A stretch of DNA of 64,000 nt from Raphanus sativus (taxonomy: Eukaryota > Streptophyta > Magnoliopsida > Brassicales > Brassicaceae), in contig NW_026615337.1 of assembly GCF_000801105.2 (NCBI RefSeq), positions 1-64,000 of the forward strand. The letters are read 5' to 3'. The notes below the pieces were generated by a model. It did no database searches. It was not told where the DNA came from and saw only the letters and a program-made list of their open reading frames with translations. Position numbers and translations under genes: made by a program. Shown piece by piece: positions 23,011 through 34,114 of this stretch (position 1 is the first letter of the stretch; every line of letters begins with the position of its first letter).

Positions 23011-23110
23011 GTTCGAAGTTCATGTTGTTTGTGTCTTCAATTTCTTGTTTAAAGTTGATTTATGTTTATTTAAATTCAAGTTCTAGGTCCAAGTTGATTT
23101 ATGTTTATTT

Positions 23111-24060
23111 AAATTCAAGTTCAAGTCCCTTATATATAAACAAAATAATACACTAATTTAATTTATTTGATATTGATTGAAATTATTTTGTAGTATCTAA
23201 TCCTGCGAAAATAAGTTATATCTATTTTTTTATTTTTTCATAAATTATTTGAATGATTTACTCAATTATAATGTTTTATATTGTTTCGACTCAAGATTAA
23301 TTATTGTTGTTGGCAAACATGGATAACAATATAATACTTTTCCATGATCACTTTATAACAGAAAAGTGTATTTAATTTAAAATAAAATAATTTTAATTCA
23401 ATGTTTAAGCGGGACTAAAACTTTATTAAAATTTGATCGAGACATAAAAAAATTAAATTTTGGTTTGGTTTAGAAGATTTTTCGGGAAGTCTTAATAAAT
23501 AAAATACAATAGAAACTTTTCACAAGACTTACCACAAACTTTTCTAGAGCATTATATGTTAGAATACTTTGAAGTCTTCTGCGAAGTCTTCCAAACTTTA
23601 AAAATAAATAAGTGATTACATAGAAAAAAAAACACTTTATTAAACTTAGAATCAACTTATAAAGTGTTTTAGTTTTATACTCGTTTTCGTTATTTATTTA
23701 TTTTTTAAATCATTTTATAAAAAGAATGTATTAAAGTTTTATGAGAGCCTAAGAGCATATTTATCGCAGTCTCTTGAAAGAGTTTTCAGAGTAAAAGTAG
23801 GTGGTAGGCCCCACCAAAATGAAGAGATCTGTTACAAAAGTCGCCGGGGAAGAAATGTGTGTTGATGGTGTTTTGCACTGTTTGCAGACCCCACTGACAC
23901 GTGGTGGACCGCGATCGGTGGGTTTTAATTTTTTTTTTCTTTTTTTTAAAGACAAAAGGTTTTAAAAAAAAAATTGTTTGAAGAACCTTTTAGTGGTCTG
24001 TGCGATAATCATGGTCTAATGGGCCTTGACGATTTTATCTAAACAACTCTTCACGGCGGC
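23111..24060. other. AT-rich intergenic DNA
   Basis: No gene seen. The last 300 bases form the promoter side of the CRM gene; no clear TATA box was picked out. Confidence 0.4.
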
Positions 24061-24615
24061 GCAAATCCATGGCTTCTATTCTCTTCTCGCCGGTCTATTA
24101 ACCTGAGGTATCCGCGCCTGAGAATATACTATAAGCTTCTCTTCTTGTCATGTAAGCTCATCTTAATTCATTTCTCTTGCTCCGTTCAATTCTGATTCCT
24201 TTCATATTGTTGTTCGTTTTCTGAGATTGTGTTGCGAATTGGATTACGTTGTTTTTCTTGTTCGATTGAATATATGTTTCTGTACCAGTTTGATCTTACA
24301 AAAGCTAAAAGCCTTTCGTGTTTTTGTCTTCATCAAGAGTATGCCAAAACTAGTTTTGTAGCTCTCTTCTATATAGACAAGTACCTTGTGGTTTATTGTT
24401 TTTATTATTATAACCATAAAGAACAAGGAGTTGCTAGTCCTTATCAGTAGTTCATTGTCTGCAAAATTTGCGACTGTCTAATCTTGTTTTTCTTTGGCAT
24501 AGTTTTCACTAAATTTTGATTATTATATTTTTTTTTTGGCAGGCTAATATGAAACATTCGATTTCTTGAAAAGATTTGCATTTGAATGAAAAAGGTTTTG
24601 TCACACTCTTGATTG

Positions 24616-25925
24616 ATGGCAATTGCTTTTGTTCGTAGTCTTCAAAGAGCTTCTTCATCTCTTCTTAGATCTTTATATCCACTTCTCATTTCCGCCAGGT
24701 TCGTATGTCTAAAGACCATACAACATAGTTAATTGTCTCATATCTGCTTATATTCTTTTGTATATGGTTCGTTCCCACCAGGTCTCTTCCGCAAACCCAA
24801 GAACTTGCTTATCCAACATGGACATTCTTTCAACCGATATGTAGAAGAAACTTCAGTCATGGGACGGTGAGCCTAGTGATATCAGAAGGGAAACCCAAGT
24901 TCGAAACACGGGAACTTGATCCTCCCAAGAAGTGGAAGTGGCTGACCAAAAAGAGACTGAAGCTGAAGAGAAAGAAAGAGAGAGAGGAGAGAAACGCAGC
25001 CAACAGGAAAGACCCACGAAGACTTACCGTAAAGGGGAAGAAGAAGGGGAAGTTCGCTAATCCAGAGGAAAGAATAAAGCACAAGCTTGAAAGGGCCAAG
25101 ATCAAAGAAGCATCGTTGATTGAGAAACTGAAACGGTACGAAGTTGCTAAAGTGCAGGGACCTGAGGTTCGACCCCATGAGATTACCGGAGAAGAGCGTT
25201 TCTACTTGAAGAAAATGGGTCAGAAGAGATCTAACTATGTTCCCATTGGGAGAAGAGGAGTGTTTGGTGGTGTCATCTTAAACATGCATATGCATTGGAA
25301 AAAACATGAGACCGTTAAGGTTATTTGCAATAATAGTAAGCCTGGACAAGTGCAGCAGTACGCAGAGGAGCTTGCTAAACTGAGTGGTGGTGTGCCTGTT
25401 AACATAATCGGCGATGATACAATCGTATTTTATAGAGGGAAAGGTTATGTTCAGCCAAAAGTTATGTCTCCTATTGATACATTGTCCAAGAAAAGGGTAA
25501 GTCCATCAAAGAGTTGTTAGTAGCTTTGGTATCTTAACTGTAGATGAATTGGAGTTTTATGTACTAGAGTAGTCTACTCTTGTGTTGTTTGGGGGCTATT
25601 TTTCTGTATGCTTGTTCCTAACATGGTCTTGTTTCTTTTGCAGGCGTATGAGAAATCAAAGTACGAACAGTCTCTGGAGTCTGTGAAACACTTCATAGCC
25701 ATTGCAGAGAAAGAGCTTGAGCTATACTACAGACATGTTTCTCTTTACGATGACCCTAGTAACAGAAATCCTCTTTCAATCTTGGATGAGGAATCATGTG
25801 ATCACGACCGAGATAGGCTTTATATGAGTTGTTCGGATACTGAAGCTGATTCTGAAGACCAAGACAAAAGTGAAGAAGAGCTCAATGAATTAGATAATGA
25901 TTCTGCATCTGGAAGAGTTGTCTGA
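24616..25925 (+). CDS. CRM-domain (CRS1-YhbY) RNA-binding protein
   Basis: Exons 24616-24698, 24782-25496 and 25644-25925, GT-AG, give 359 residues. The N-terminus (MAIAFVRSLQRASSSLLRSL) is Arg/Ser-rich without acids, suggesting mitochondrial import. A very basic region (about 75-140, KKWKWLTKKRLKLKRKKERE) precedes one CRM domain at about 164-254. This has GEERFYLKKMGQKRSN, the GxxG loop in GRRGVFGG, HMHWKKHETVKV and an IVFYRGKGY end. The acidic tail (DSEDQDKSEEELNELDND) is typical of the family. Single-CRM proteins act in organellar group II intron splicing or ribosome assembly; the exact RNA target is unknown. It matches Arabidopsis At2g28480 and keeps its place beside BGAL8. Start chosen as the first ATG giving a transit-like leader; the upstream leader from about 24070 looks like 5' UTR, possibly with an intron. 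Confidence 0.9.
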
Positions 25926-26719
25926 AACTGGTAGGTCATTGGACTTCTAGAAACTTTTAACTTTGGTTTCTATGTCTTGTCATAAACACAAGGCAGAAAC
26001 GAAGTTATTTCTTGTTTAAAAGTTGCTAAACTAAAGCCGTTCTGTCAAGCTTTTAAAAACTGTATATTCTATAAACTCAATTGTCTAATAGAGAGATGCA
26101 TTTACACAACACAAGACCTTTGGCAGCATCAAAAATTTCCCAATTTGAAAAGTAACAGATATGGATGAATATAAGTTCTCAAGTAGAAAATATTTAGTTA
26201 GGTGAATTGTTGTTAAAACATGACATATGATGACTCTATTGTAAAATGGGTACAAAGCCCAAAACTATATTTCCTTCTTTTTGTCAACCCAAAACTATAT
26301 TTCTTAATGGCAAATGGCAACTGCTCCAAAAGTATCAAAAATTTCAGTATCTTATTAATTATTTAATTAAAAATATATATAAACTTTTCTTGTAAAATTA
26401 CAGTTTTAAAAAATAGTCTGTTTTTTAAATGATCACTGTATGAGTTCAAATCTCACAGAATTTATGTGGCCACAGAACTAATTTAACAAAATGTTACATA
26501 CCATTAACATGGTATAGTAAATAAAAATAAAATGATATTTTAACAATGAAAAAAAATTAAAAATAAAATAAGGGTAAACCAATGAAAATAAGGTGAGCGA
26601 CTTGTGAATGGGAATGATGAGAATGAGGTGGACAGTATAATTTATGTGTACACGTTGATGATATTGACAAACTTGAAATTGCCTTACAGTGTAATATTTT
26701 CTTGAAATTGCCTTATAGT
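25926..26719. other. CRM 3' flank and AT-rich intergenic DNA
   Basis: 3' UTR of the CRM gene followed by AT-rich DNA. A phrase like GAAATTGCCTTAYAGTGTAA occurs at about 26674-26696 and again at 26704-26724, with a related copy near 27872-27892; these look like ends of an unidentified element. Confidence 0.35.
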
Positions 26720-26823
26720 GTAATTGTACACATGTTCAATTTGAAGTTAATGTATACATGTACACTTTGAATTTAATGTACATATATACACTTTCAAGTA
26801 AATGTACACATGTATACTTTGAA
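26720..26823. repeat. Tandem repeat, four units of 26 bp
   Basis: Four adjacent units of exactly 26 bases (starting 26720, 26746, 26772, 26798), each with a TGTACACATGTACAC-like near-palindromic core and ending in TTTGAA or TTTCAA. Units differ at several positions. Confidence 0.88.
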
Positions 26824-26848
26824 ACTAAACAAAAAAGAGAGGAGGGAA

Positions 26849-26904
26849 GAGTCGAACCAAGGTTTGCTGGAGAGCATGAACGAATGATAATAACCATCAA
26901 GCTA
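26849..26904 (-). mobile_element. tRNA-like pol III promoter, possible SINE head
   Basis: On the minus strand TAGCTTGATGG (A box, 26904-26894) and GGTTCGACTC (B box, 26858-26849) are spaced as in a tRNA. No matching acceptor stem was found, so a SINE head is more likely than a tRNA gene. No target duplication was found. Confidence 0.4.
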
Positions 26905-28018
26905 CACTTACTTTACGGATATAACTTATATGTTTGAGATACATATTAGACGTTCAACATGTTGTAAAGTTGTGTACATATTTGAGATCTATTTTACAGA
27001 TATTTACATGTACACATATGTTTGAGTGTTATCTTTTTGTTAGCTCAATATGTACATGTACATTAAGTGTTATCTATATCGTGACATCCCTCATAATCGT
27101 GGTTTATACTGTTAAATACACATGAATATGCAAAGATTATCAATGTGTACACATAATGTATTATCTACATGTATGTATATATGAATTATATCCACGTGTA
27201 CATCATGTGATCAATGAAATATGTACATGTTTGAGATATATATTTTCGGAAGTTTAGGTGTTTCTTTAGTTGTTTTATTGTATTTTCATAGATATATTCC
27301 TACTACAAGGAGATAAAATGTAGCATCTGAAGTTTTGGACGAAATCAAAGACCAATTTTCATATTTGAAAAGTATTGGGGTTACAAAATAAATAAAAAAT
27401 AAGTTTAGGGACTAAATATGCAAAAATGCCCAAATTATCTATTGTTACTCAAGCTTATTGTGCCAGTTTCAGAGCACGTAGAAGAAACAGAAAGATCACA
27501 GCAAAGGAGAAGAGATGATGTTTTGTCGGCGGCGAAAGCTTAGGTCATGCAGATAACAAAGACGAGTTGTAAAACACATACCGAAGATGAGAAGGAAGAA
27601 TAGCAGTGGAAAATTAGAGATGAAGCAGAGAAAGAAGAATTGCAGGGGCGGAGAAGGGAAGGAAGAGTTGTGAAGAAGAAGCTTTTGATAATTTCTGATT
27701 TTCTTTTTTTATATGTTTTTAGGCTTCAAACGTGTGGTCCCAGAAAAAATTACAAAGTAAAAAGTAACTAGTTTTCAAAAATAGCGGGACCATTTTAATT
27801 GAATCTATGTCTTTAGTTAACAAAAACTACCTCAGTAGTCATAACTGTCTTATATTGACATTAAAAACTTAAAACTGCCTTGTAGTGTAATATTTTCATC
27901 CTTTATCATATGTTACACAGTATTCTTCTTTTTCTTATAACGATTTGGTTTGTTTATTTGGAGTTAATAAATCCTTATTCGTTTGGTTGATAACAAACAA
28001 ATCCTGATTAGAAATAAC
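26905..28018. other. Intergenic, no supported gene
   Basis: No gene seen. TGTACATGT-type motifs continue to about 27240, extending the flavour of the tandem repeat. The piece 27470-27700 is purine-rich and holds no convincing frame. Confidence 0.4.
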
Positions 28019-28023
28019 AAACT

Positions 28024-28569
28024 TGTAGAGATGTGGTCTCTATTATCAGTTGGGCCTGAGAAAGCTAAAGCCCACTTGGTGAAAGCACAAGTCCTATGGG
28101 TCTCAATAGACAAAGCCCAAGTCGTCTAGGGTATTCAATATACCTGCGTATAAAAGGAAGAAGAACCTGAGACTTGTTTACGACGGCAACGAGAAAGAGA
28201 TTGTGGTGAGCAGGTGTTTATCAGATTGTCTTGGTTAAAAGATCGTCTGTGTTTTACCTGAGTAGTAGAGCAATCGGGAGAAGTAGAACTAGGTTTGATA
28301 GTTCTAGGTTCAGCTACGGTCTTGTAGTAGCTTGAACATTCATATCTCTTTGTATTACTCTTCATACGTGAGATAGTGGATTGGAAGCTGAGATCTTCCC
28401 CCAGACTTACCTCAACGGGAACTGGGTAACCAAAGCTTGTGTCTTGTCTTTAGTATTACCTAACAAACATCAAACACAAATCGTATCAAGGTTAATTGAT
28501 CAAGTTAGCTAACTAATTAGCTAAAGAACTAAGGTTGAAGTTGATCGATTCAAGAACTAGAACCTTACA
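28024..28569 (+). repeat. 5' LTR of the Copia element
   Basis: Begins TGTAGAGATG and ends CCTTACA. A TATA box (TATAAAA, 28149-28155) marks the U3 promoter. Confidence 0.95.
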
Positions 28570-28571
28570 AG

Positions 28572-28583
28572 TGGTATCAGAGC
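28572..28583 (+). other. Primer-binding site of the Copia element
   Basis: TGGTATCAGAGC, complementary to the 3' end of initiator methionine tRNA, two bases after the LTR. Confidence 0.9.
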
Positions 28584-28680
28584 ATCAGGGAAGCTAGGGG
28601 AACGGTTTACAGTTTCGTATCTGCGAGTGGTGCACTTAAACCTAATCTGAGGGGTTGTTCTTACGGCTGAGTTGAGAACA

Positions 28681-31600
28681 ATGAAGAACACCAAGGTGAA
28701 GATTGAGGTTGAAAAGTTTGATGGAAAAGGGGATTTTGGCATGTGGAAATTCAAGATGCAGATGCAGCTTGAGAACGCTGATTTAGACAGTGTGCTTAAT
28801 GAAGAAGACACTAGCTCTACATCAGATAAAGACAAGGATGCTGAGAAGGATATAAAACCTGGCACAGATGTCCTAACTCGAAAAGAGATGGACAAACGTG
28901 CTAAGAATATGATATGTGCTAGTCTAAGTAACCTGGTGCTAAGAAAGGTTATGAAACAGACTACGGCATTGGGAGTGTGGAAAGCTTTAGAGAAGGATTA
29001 TCAGACAAAGACACTACCTAACAGAATCTACTTAAAACAAAGGTTCGCCAGTTTCAAGATGGAAGAACATAAGAGTATAGAAGAGAACCTGGATGTTTTC
29101 TTGAGACTAGTAGATGATCTGGAGAGCTTGAATATCACAGTAAGCGACGAAGATCAAGCCATACAGGTTTTGTCAAGTTTGCCGAAACAGTTTGACTCTT
29201 TAGTACACACTCTCAAGTACGGAAATGGCAAGGAAACTCTAACGCTGCAAGAAGTCACCACATCTGCATATGCAAAAGAAGTTGAGTTAAAAGAAGCTGG
29301 ACTTATTGGTAAAGCAAAATCAAATGCAGAGGGACTTATAGTAAGCAGAGGAAGATCTGAAACAAAGACTCAGGGTCAGTGGAAAGGGAGGTCCAAGAGC
29401 AAGAATTACAGGTCAAAGTCTCGACCTAAAGGACCGGGTAAGCCTAGAGAATGCTGGACATGCGGTAAAGAAGGACATTACAAACGTGATTGTCCAGACA
29501 AGAAGAACTGGAAATCAAATGAAGCTGCAAATTTAGCTCATGACAAGGAGCAACCAATGATCCTAACAGCAAGCATCAACGATCCTAAGAAAGAATGGGT
29601 TATGGACTCAGGCTGTACTTTTCACATAACACCCGAAAGAGATGCACTATTTGACTTCAAAGAAATTGATGGAGGTAAAGTCCTAATGGGTAACAACACC
29701 CAAAGTGAAGTCAAAGGTATCGGAAAGATAAAGATCATAAACGCTGAAGGAGTTCCAGTTATTCTAAGTGATGTGAGATACATGCCTTCTATGGGCAGGA
29801 ACCTAATCTCTTACGGTCAATTAGAGAAGCATGGTTGCAAATATGAAGGGGAGAATTTTCAAGTTAAATTCTACAAAGAAGGAAAGTTGGTACTGTCAGG
29901 AAAATATCAAGAAGGACTTTATTATCTACAAGGATCTGTGATCAAAGGAGAAGTGGACGTGGTTCGAACAGAAACTAATCTTACAAACAGATGGCATTCT
30001 ATATTGGGTCATATGAGCTTGAAGAATATGAATCTCCTGGTTAAAGGAGGATATTTGGATCCTAAGGAAGTACACACTTTGGACTTTTGTGAGAAATGTG
30101 TTTTTGGAAAAGCACACAAGCAAAGCTTTTCTGAGGGAAAGCACACATCTAAACAGAAACTGGAATATGTACACAGCGACTTATGGGGTTCAGTTTCTAA
30201 TGCAGAGAGTCTATCTGGCTACAAGTATTTTCTAACATTCATTGATGACTACTCAAGAAAAGTTTGGATTCGGTTTCTGAGAAGCAAAGATGAAGTGTAT
30301 GAGAATTTTTCAGAATGGAAATTACTTGTGGAAAACATCTCTAAGAAGAAAACGAAGTATTTCAGAACAGACAATGGCCTGGAGTTCTGCAATATTAAAA
30401 TGGATAAGCTATGCATTGAGTCTGGAATTGAAAGACACAAAACGTGTACTTATACCCCACAGCAAAATGGGGTAGCAGAAAGGATGAATCGGACTATAGC
30501 AGAGAAAATTCGATGTATGTTAGCTGAGTCTGGTTTAGAAAAGGAGTTTTGGGCAGAAGCTGCAAGCACTGCAGTATATCTTATAAACCGGTCTCCTAAT
30601 GCATCGTTGAAGTTCAAGATCCCAGAGGAGATTTGGACAGGGACTAAGGTTAATTATAATCACTTGAGACGGTTTGGATGTGTGGCATATGTTCACATAA
30701 CACAGGATAAGATGAGTCCTAGAGCAATTAAAGGGGTTTTCGTAGGCTATCCTAATGGAGTTAAGGGTTATAGAGTTTGGATACCGGAAGATAGAAAATG
30801 TACAAACAGCAGAAATGTTGTATTTAATGAGGAAGAGCTTTATCACGATTCAGAGAAGAAGAATGATAAAGAAAAGAAACCTAAGAAGGTTACATTCAGA
30901 ACCGAGTTAATACAAGGACCATCGCCAAAAGGCTCTGCTGGTCAAGGTGGAGATAATTCTGACGACACTATGTCTACTGGTCAAGGTGGAGCAGTTTCAG
31001 AACATGAAAGTTCAGGGTCCTCAAGTGAGTCAGAAGGAGAGAAAGAAACCGATGAAGAAAGCTTGGAACAGACGGAACATCTAGATTTAGATGGCTATGT
31101 ATTGGCGAGGGATAGAGATCGAAGAGTGATCAGACCCCCATCAAGATATGAGGATGGGGATTCTGTCATTGTTTATGCACTTGCTTGTGCTACTATCATA
31201 GAACTCGATGAACCAAGAACAGTGGCAGAGGCCAAACGAAGCAAGTACTGGAAGAAGTGGAAAGAAGCCATGACAGAGGAGAAGGTGTCTCTCGACAAGA
31301 ATGATACATTTGAATTGGTTCCAAGACCAGAAAAACAAAGAGTGATTGGCTGCAAATGGGTTTATAAATACAAAGAAGGGATTCCAGGTATTGAGGATCC
31401 AAGGTTCAAAACAAGACTAGTAGGGAAAGGCTACACGCAAGTTGAGGGAATAGACTACAACGAAATTTTTGCACCTGTGGTGAAACATGTGTCAATAAGA
31501 ATCATGCTATCTATCGTTGTAAATTATGACTTGGAATTAGAACAGCTTGATGTGAAAACAGCCTTTCTACATGGCGTGCTTGATGAAGTGATTTATATGG

Positions 31601-32772
31601 AACAACCTGAGGAATTTATAGAAAAGGGAAAAGAGGGAATGGTGTGTCTTCTAAAGAAATCCCTATACGGACTTAAACAGTCTCCTAGGCAATGGAATCA
31701 GAAGTTTAACGAGTTTATGATGTCAGAAGGATTTACTCGCTGTTCTAAGGATCCGTGTGTGTACACTAAAGGAACGACAGTAGAAGACATGGTCTATTTG
31801 TTACTCTATGTTGACGACATGCTTGTGGCAGCTAAAGACATTAAGAAGATTAATTGTCTAAAGAAGAGTTTAAACAAGATGTTTGAAATGAAGGATCTTG
31901 GAGCAGCTTCTAGGATTCTTGGAATGAATATTATAAGAGATAGGAAGAATGGAATCCTAAAGCTATCACAAGAAAGGTATATTAAGCAAGTCTTAAGAAC
32001 ATTCAACATGGAAGAGAGTAAAGCTGTCGTAACGCCTAGCAATTCTTTGTTTAAACTAAGAAGTTTGAGACCAGAAGAAATAGAAACAGAGAAAGCTGCT
32101 ATGGATACTGTTCCCTATGCAAGCGCAGTAGGGAGCTTAATGTATGCAATGGTCGGGTCAAGACCAGATTTGGGATATGCTATTGGAGTGGTCAGTAGAT
32201 TTATGGCTAATCCGGGAAGGAGTCACTGAGAAGCTGTCAAGTGGATATTAAGATACCTAAATGGTGCTGCTAACGTGTGTCTAACATTTACTAAAACAGA
32301 GAAGTTTGATATTGAAGGGTTTTCAGATTCAGACTACTCGGCAGATTTAGATAAAAGGAGATCAGTATCAGCTTATGTGTTCAGAGTTGGAGGAAATACG
32401 GTCAGTTGGAGATCATGTCTACAACAAGTAGTTGCTCTATCTATGACAGAAGCTGAATATATGGCTTTAGCAGAAGCAACTAAGGAAGGTATTTGGCTAA
32501 AAGCTATTTGCGAAGAGCTAGGATTCAAGACAGATGCATTCAAACTAAACTGTGACTCGCAAAGTGCTATATGCTTAGCAAAGAACAGTGTGCATCATGA
32601 CAAAACTAAACATATTGCGAGAAAATATCATTTTATACGCGACATCGTGGAAGAAGGTTCAGTCAAAGTTCAAAAAGTGCACACAACAGACAATGCAGCA
32701 GACATGTTGACTAAGAGTTTACCTGGTAAGAGTTTCGAGAAGTGCCTTGGCCTTCTCAAGGTAATCCGATAG
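28681..32772 (+). pseudogene. Copia gag-pol polyprotein gene, one nonsense codon
   Basis: A single frame of 1364 codons including the final stop, interrupted only by TGA at 32227-32229 (codon 1183), between reverse transcriptase and RNase H. Gag has a zinc knuckle CWTCGKEGHYKRDC (258-271). Protease has the DSG motif (Asp 309). Integrase has an HHCC zinc region (HSILGHMS to CEKCVFGKAH) and the DDE residues in FIDDYSR, FRTDNGLEF and QQNGVAERMNRT. Reverse transcriptase has LDVKTAFLHG and YVDD (1043-1046). RNase H has SDSDYSADLDKRRS and ALSMTEAEYMAL, with DSQSAICL and KTKHIARKYHFI. The rest of the frame is undamaged. The start was set at the ATG before KNTKVKIEVEKFDG, about 110 bases after the LTR. 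Confidence 0.93.
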
Positions 32773-33563
32773 TCAGTCTGAAGCATCCTGAGGTTCATGT
32801 TGGTTGATTGAAGGACCTCGCAAAAGGGATATAAAACAGATACAGAGGTCAAGTCAGTATCGGTAGAGAAGAAATCAACACAAGTTCTTACATATGGTTA
32901 AATGTGAAAGAGGGTTAATCTACGGTTTCAGAAGGTTAACAGAGTATCAGTGACGATTACAGATTCAGACAGAGTTTCATAAGTTCTACGGTTAAGTATC
33001 GACTTCAAAGCTTAGTAAGTTAGCTAAGATTGTGCTGGGAAGAAGTTTACCTTATTAATGGGGTCTTGAGGTCTTTATCAACTGCAGATAAGATAAAGAA
33101 AAGTAAGTTCCCAGGCTCGTGGTATAAACGACATATAAGGTAACTAAAAGGGATCAGCAGGTTACCGAGGAATTAAGGATCGATTGAAGTTTGCGACTTA
33201 AGAGTTGTATTCGGCTTTCAGAAGTCATAGACTTGGAGTGATGAGATTAGTCGACGAATCTCAAAATCAGAGGCATCAGACTGAAGAAGGCTTGATGAAA
33301 TCGATCTCTAAGAAAGCTAATCATGGAGAGGTTTTCGGTGGTGAAATGGGAAAGAGTAATCGTCGGTCATGACGAAAATTGTCTCAACTCAGAGAGAGGT
33401 GAGCTGATGGAAAAGAAGTTCCGAGGCTTGAATAAGCTAAGGAGGGAGAATCGGTTGAGATGCTCCGATGAGAAGAGACTCCGACAAGGCGGAGGATTAG
33501 AGAGTTGACGGTGGAGTGGCTCTTGAGTTTTCTCGAAGATGGAACAGAGACCAATGTGGAGAT
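32773..33563. other. Untranslated 3' region of the Copia element
   Basis: About 790 bases between the pol stop and the 3' LTR, unusually long for Copia. It contains a small plus-strand frame (33323-33508, about 60 residues, rich in Arg and Glu) without recognisable features. The bases ATGTGGAGAT next to the LTR are the probable polypurine primer. Confidence 0.6.
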
Positions 33564-34109
33564 TGTAGAGATGTGGTCTCTATTATCAGTTGGGCCTGAG
33601 AAAGCTAAAGCCCACTTGGTGAAAGCACAAGTCCTATGGGTCTCAATAGACAAAGCCCAAGTCGTCTAGGGTATTCAATATACCTGCGTATAAAAGGAAG
33701 AAGAACCTGAGACTTGTTTACGACGGCAACGAGAAAGAGATTGTGGTGAGCAGGTGTTTATCAGATTGTCTTGGTTAAAAGATCGTCTGTGTTTTACCTG
33801 AGTAGTAGAGCAATCGGGAGAAGTAGAACTAGGTTTGATAGTTCTAGGTTCAGCTACGGTCTTGTAGTAGCTTGAACATTCATATCTCTTTGTATTACTC
33901 TTCATACGTGAGATAGTGGATTGGAAGCTGAGATCTTCCCCGAGACGTACCTCAACGGGAACTGGGTAACCAAAACTTGTGTCTTGTCTTTAGTATTACC
34001 TAACAAACATCAAACACAAATCGTATCAAGGTTAATTGATCAAGTTAGCTAACTAATTAGCTAAAGAACTAAGGTTGAAGTTGATCGATTCAAGAACTAG
34101 AACCTTACA
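33564..34109 (+). repeat. 3' LTR of the Copia element
   Basis: Same length as the 5' LTR, with three substitutions, all clustered around 33941-33975. It supplies the polyadenylation function. Confidence 0.95.
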
Positions 34110-34114
34110 AAACT

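Larger units (their letters stand above)
28024..34109 (+). mobile_element. Ty1/Copia LTR retrotransposon, full length
   Basis: A 6086-bp element with two 546-bp LTRs, a primer-binding site, one gag-pol frame and a perfect 5-bp target duplication, AAACT (28019-28023 and 34110-34114). The order protease, integrase, reverse transcriptase, RNase H identifies Copia. The LTRs differ at three positions by eye (about 0.55%), so insertion was recent. One in-frame stop interrupts the polyprotein. Confidence 0.97.

Noticed and set aside
26849..26904. Possible tRNA gene on the minus strand
   Set aside because: No pairing acceptor stem and no clear anticodon loop; kept only as a pol III-like element.
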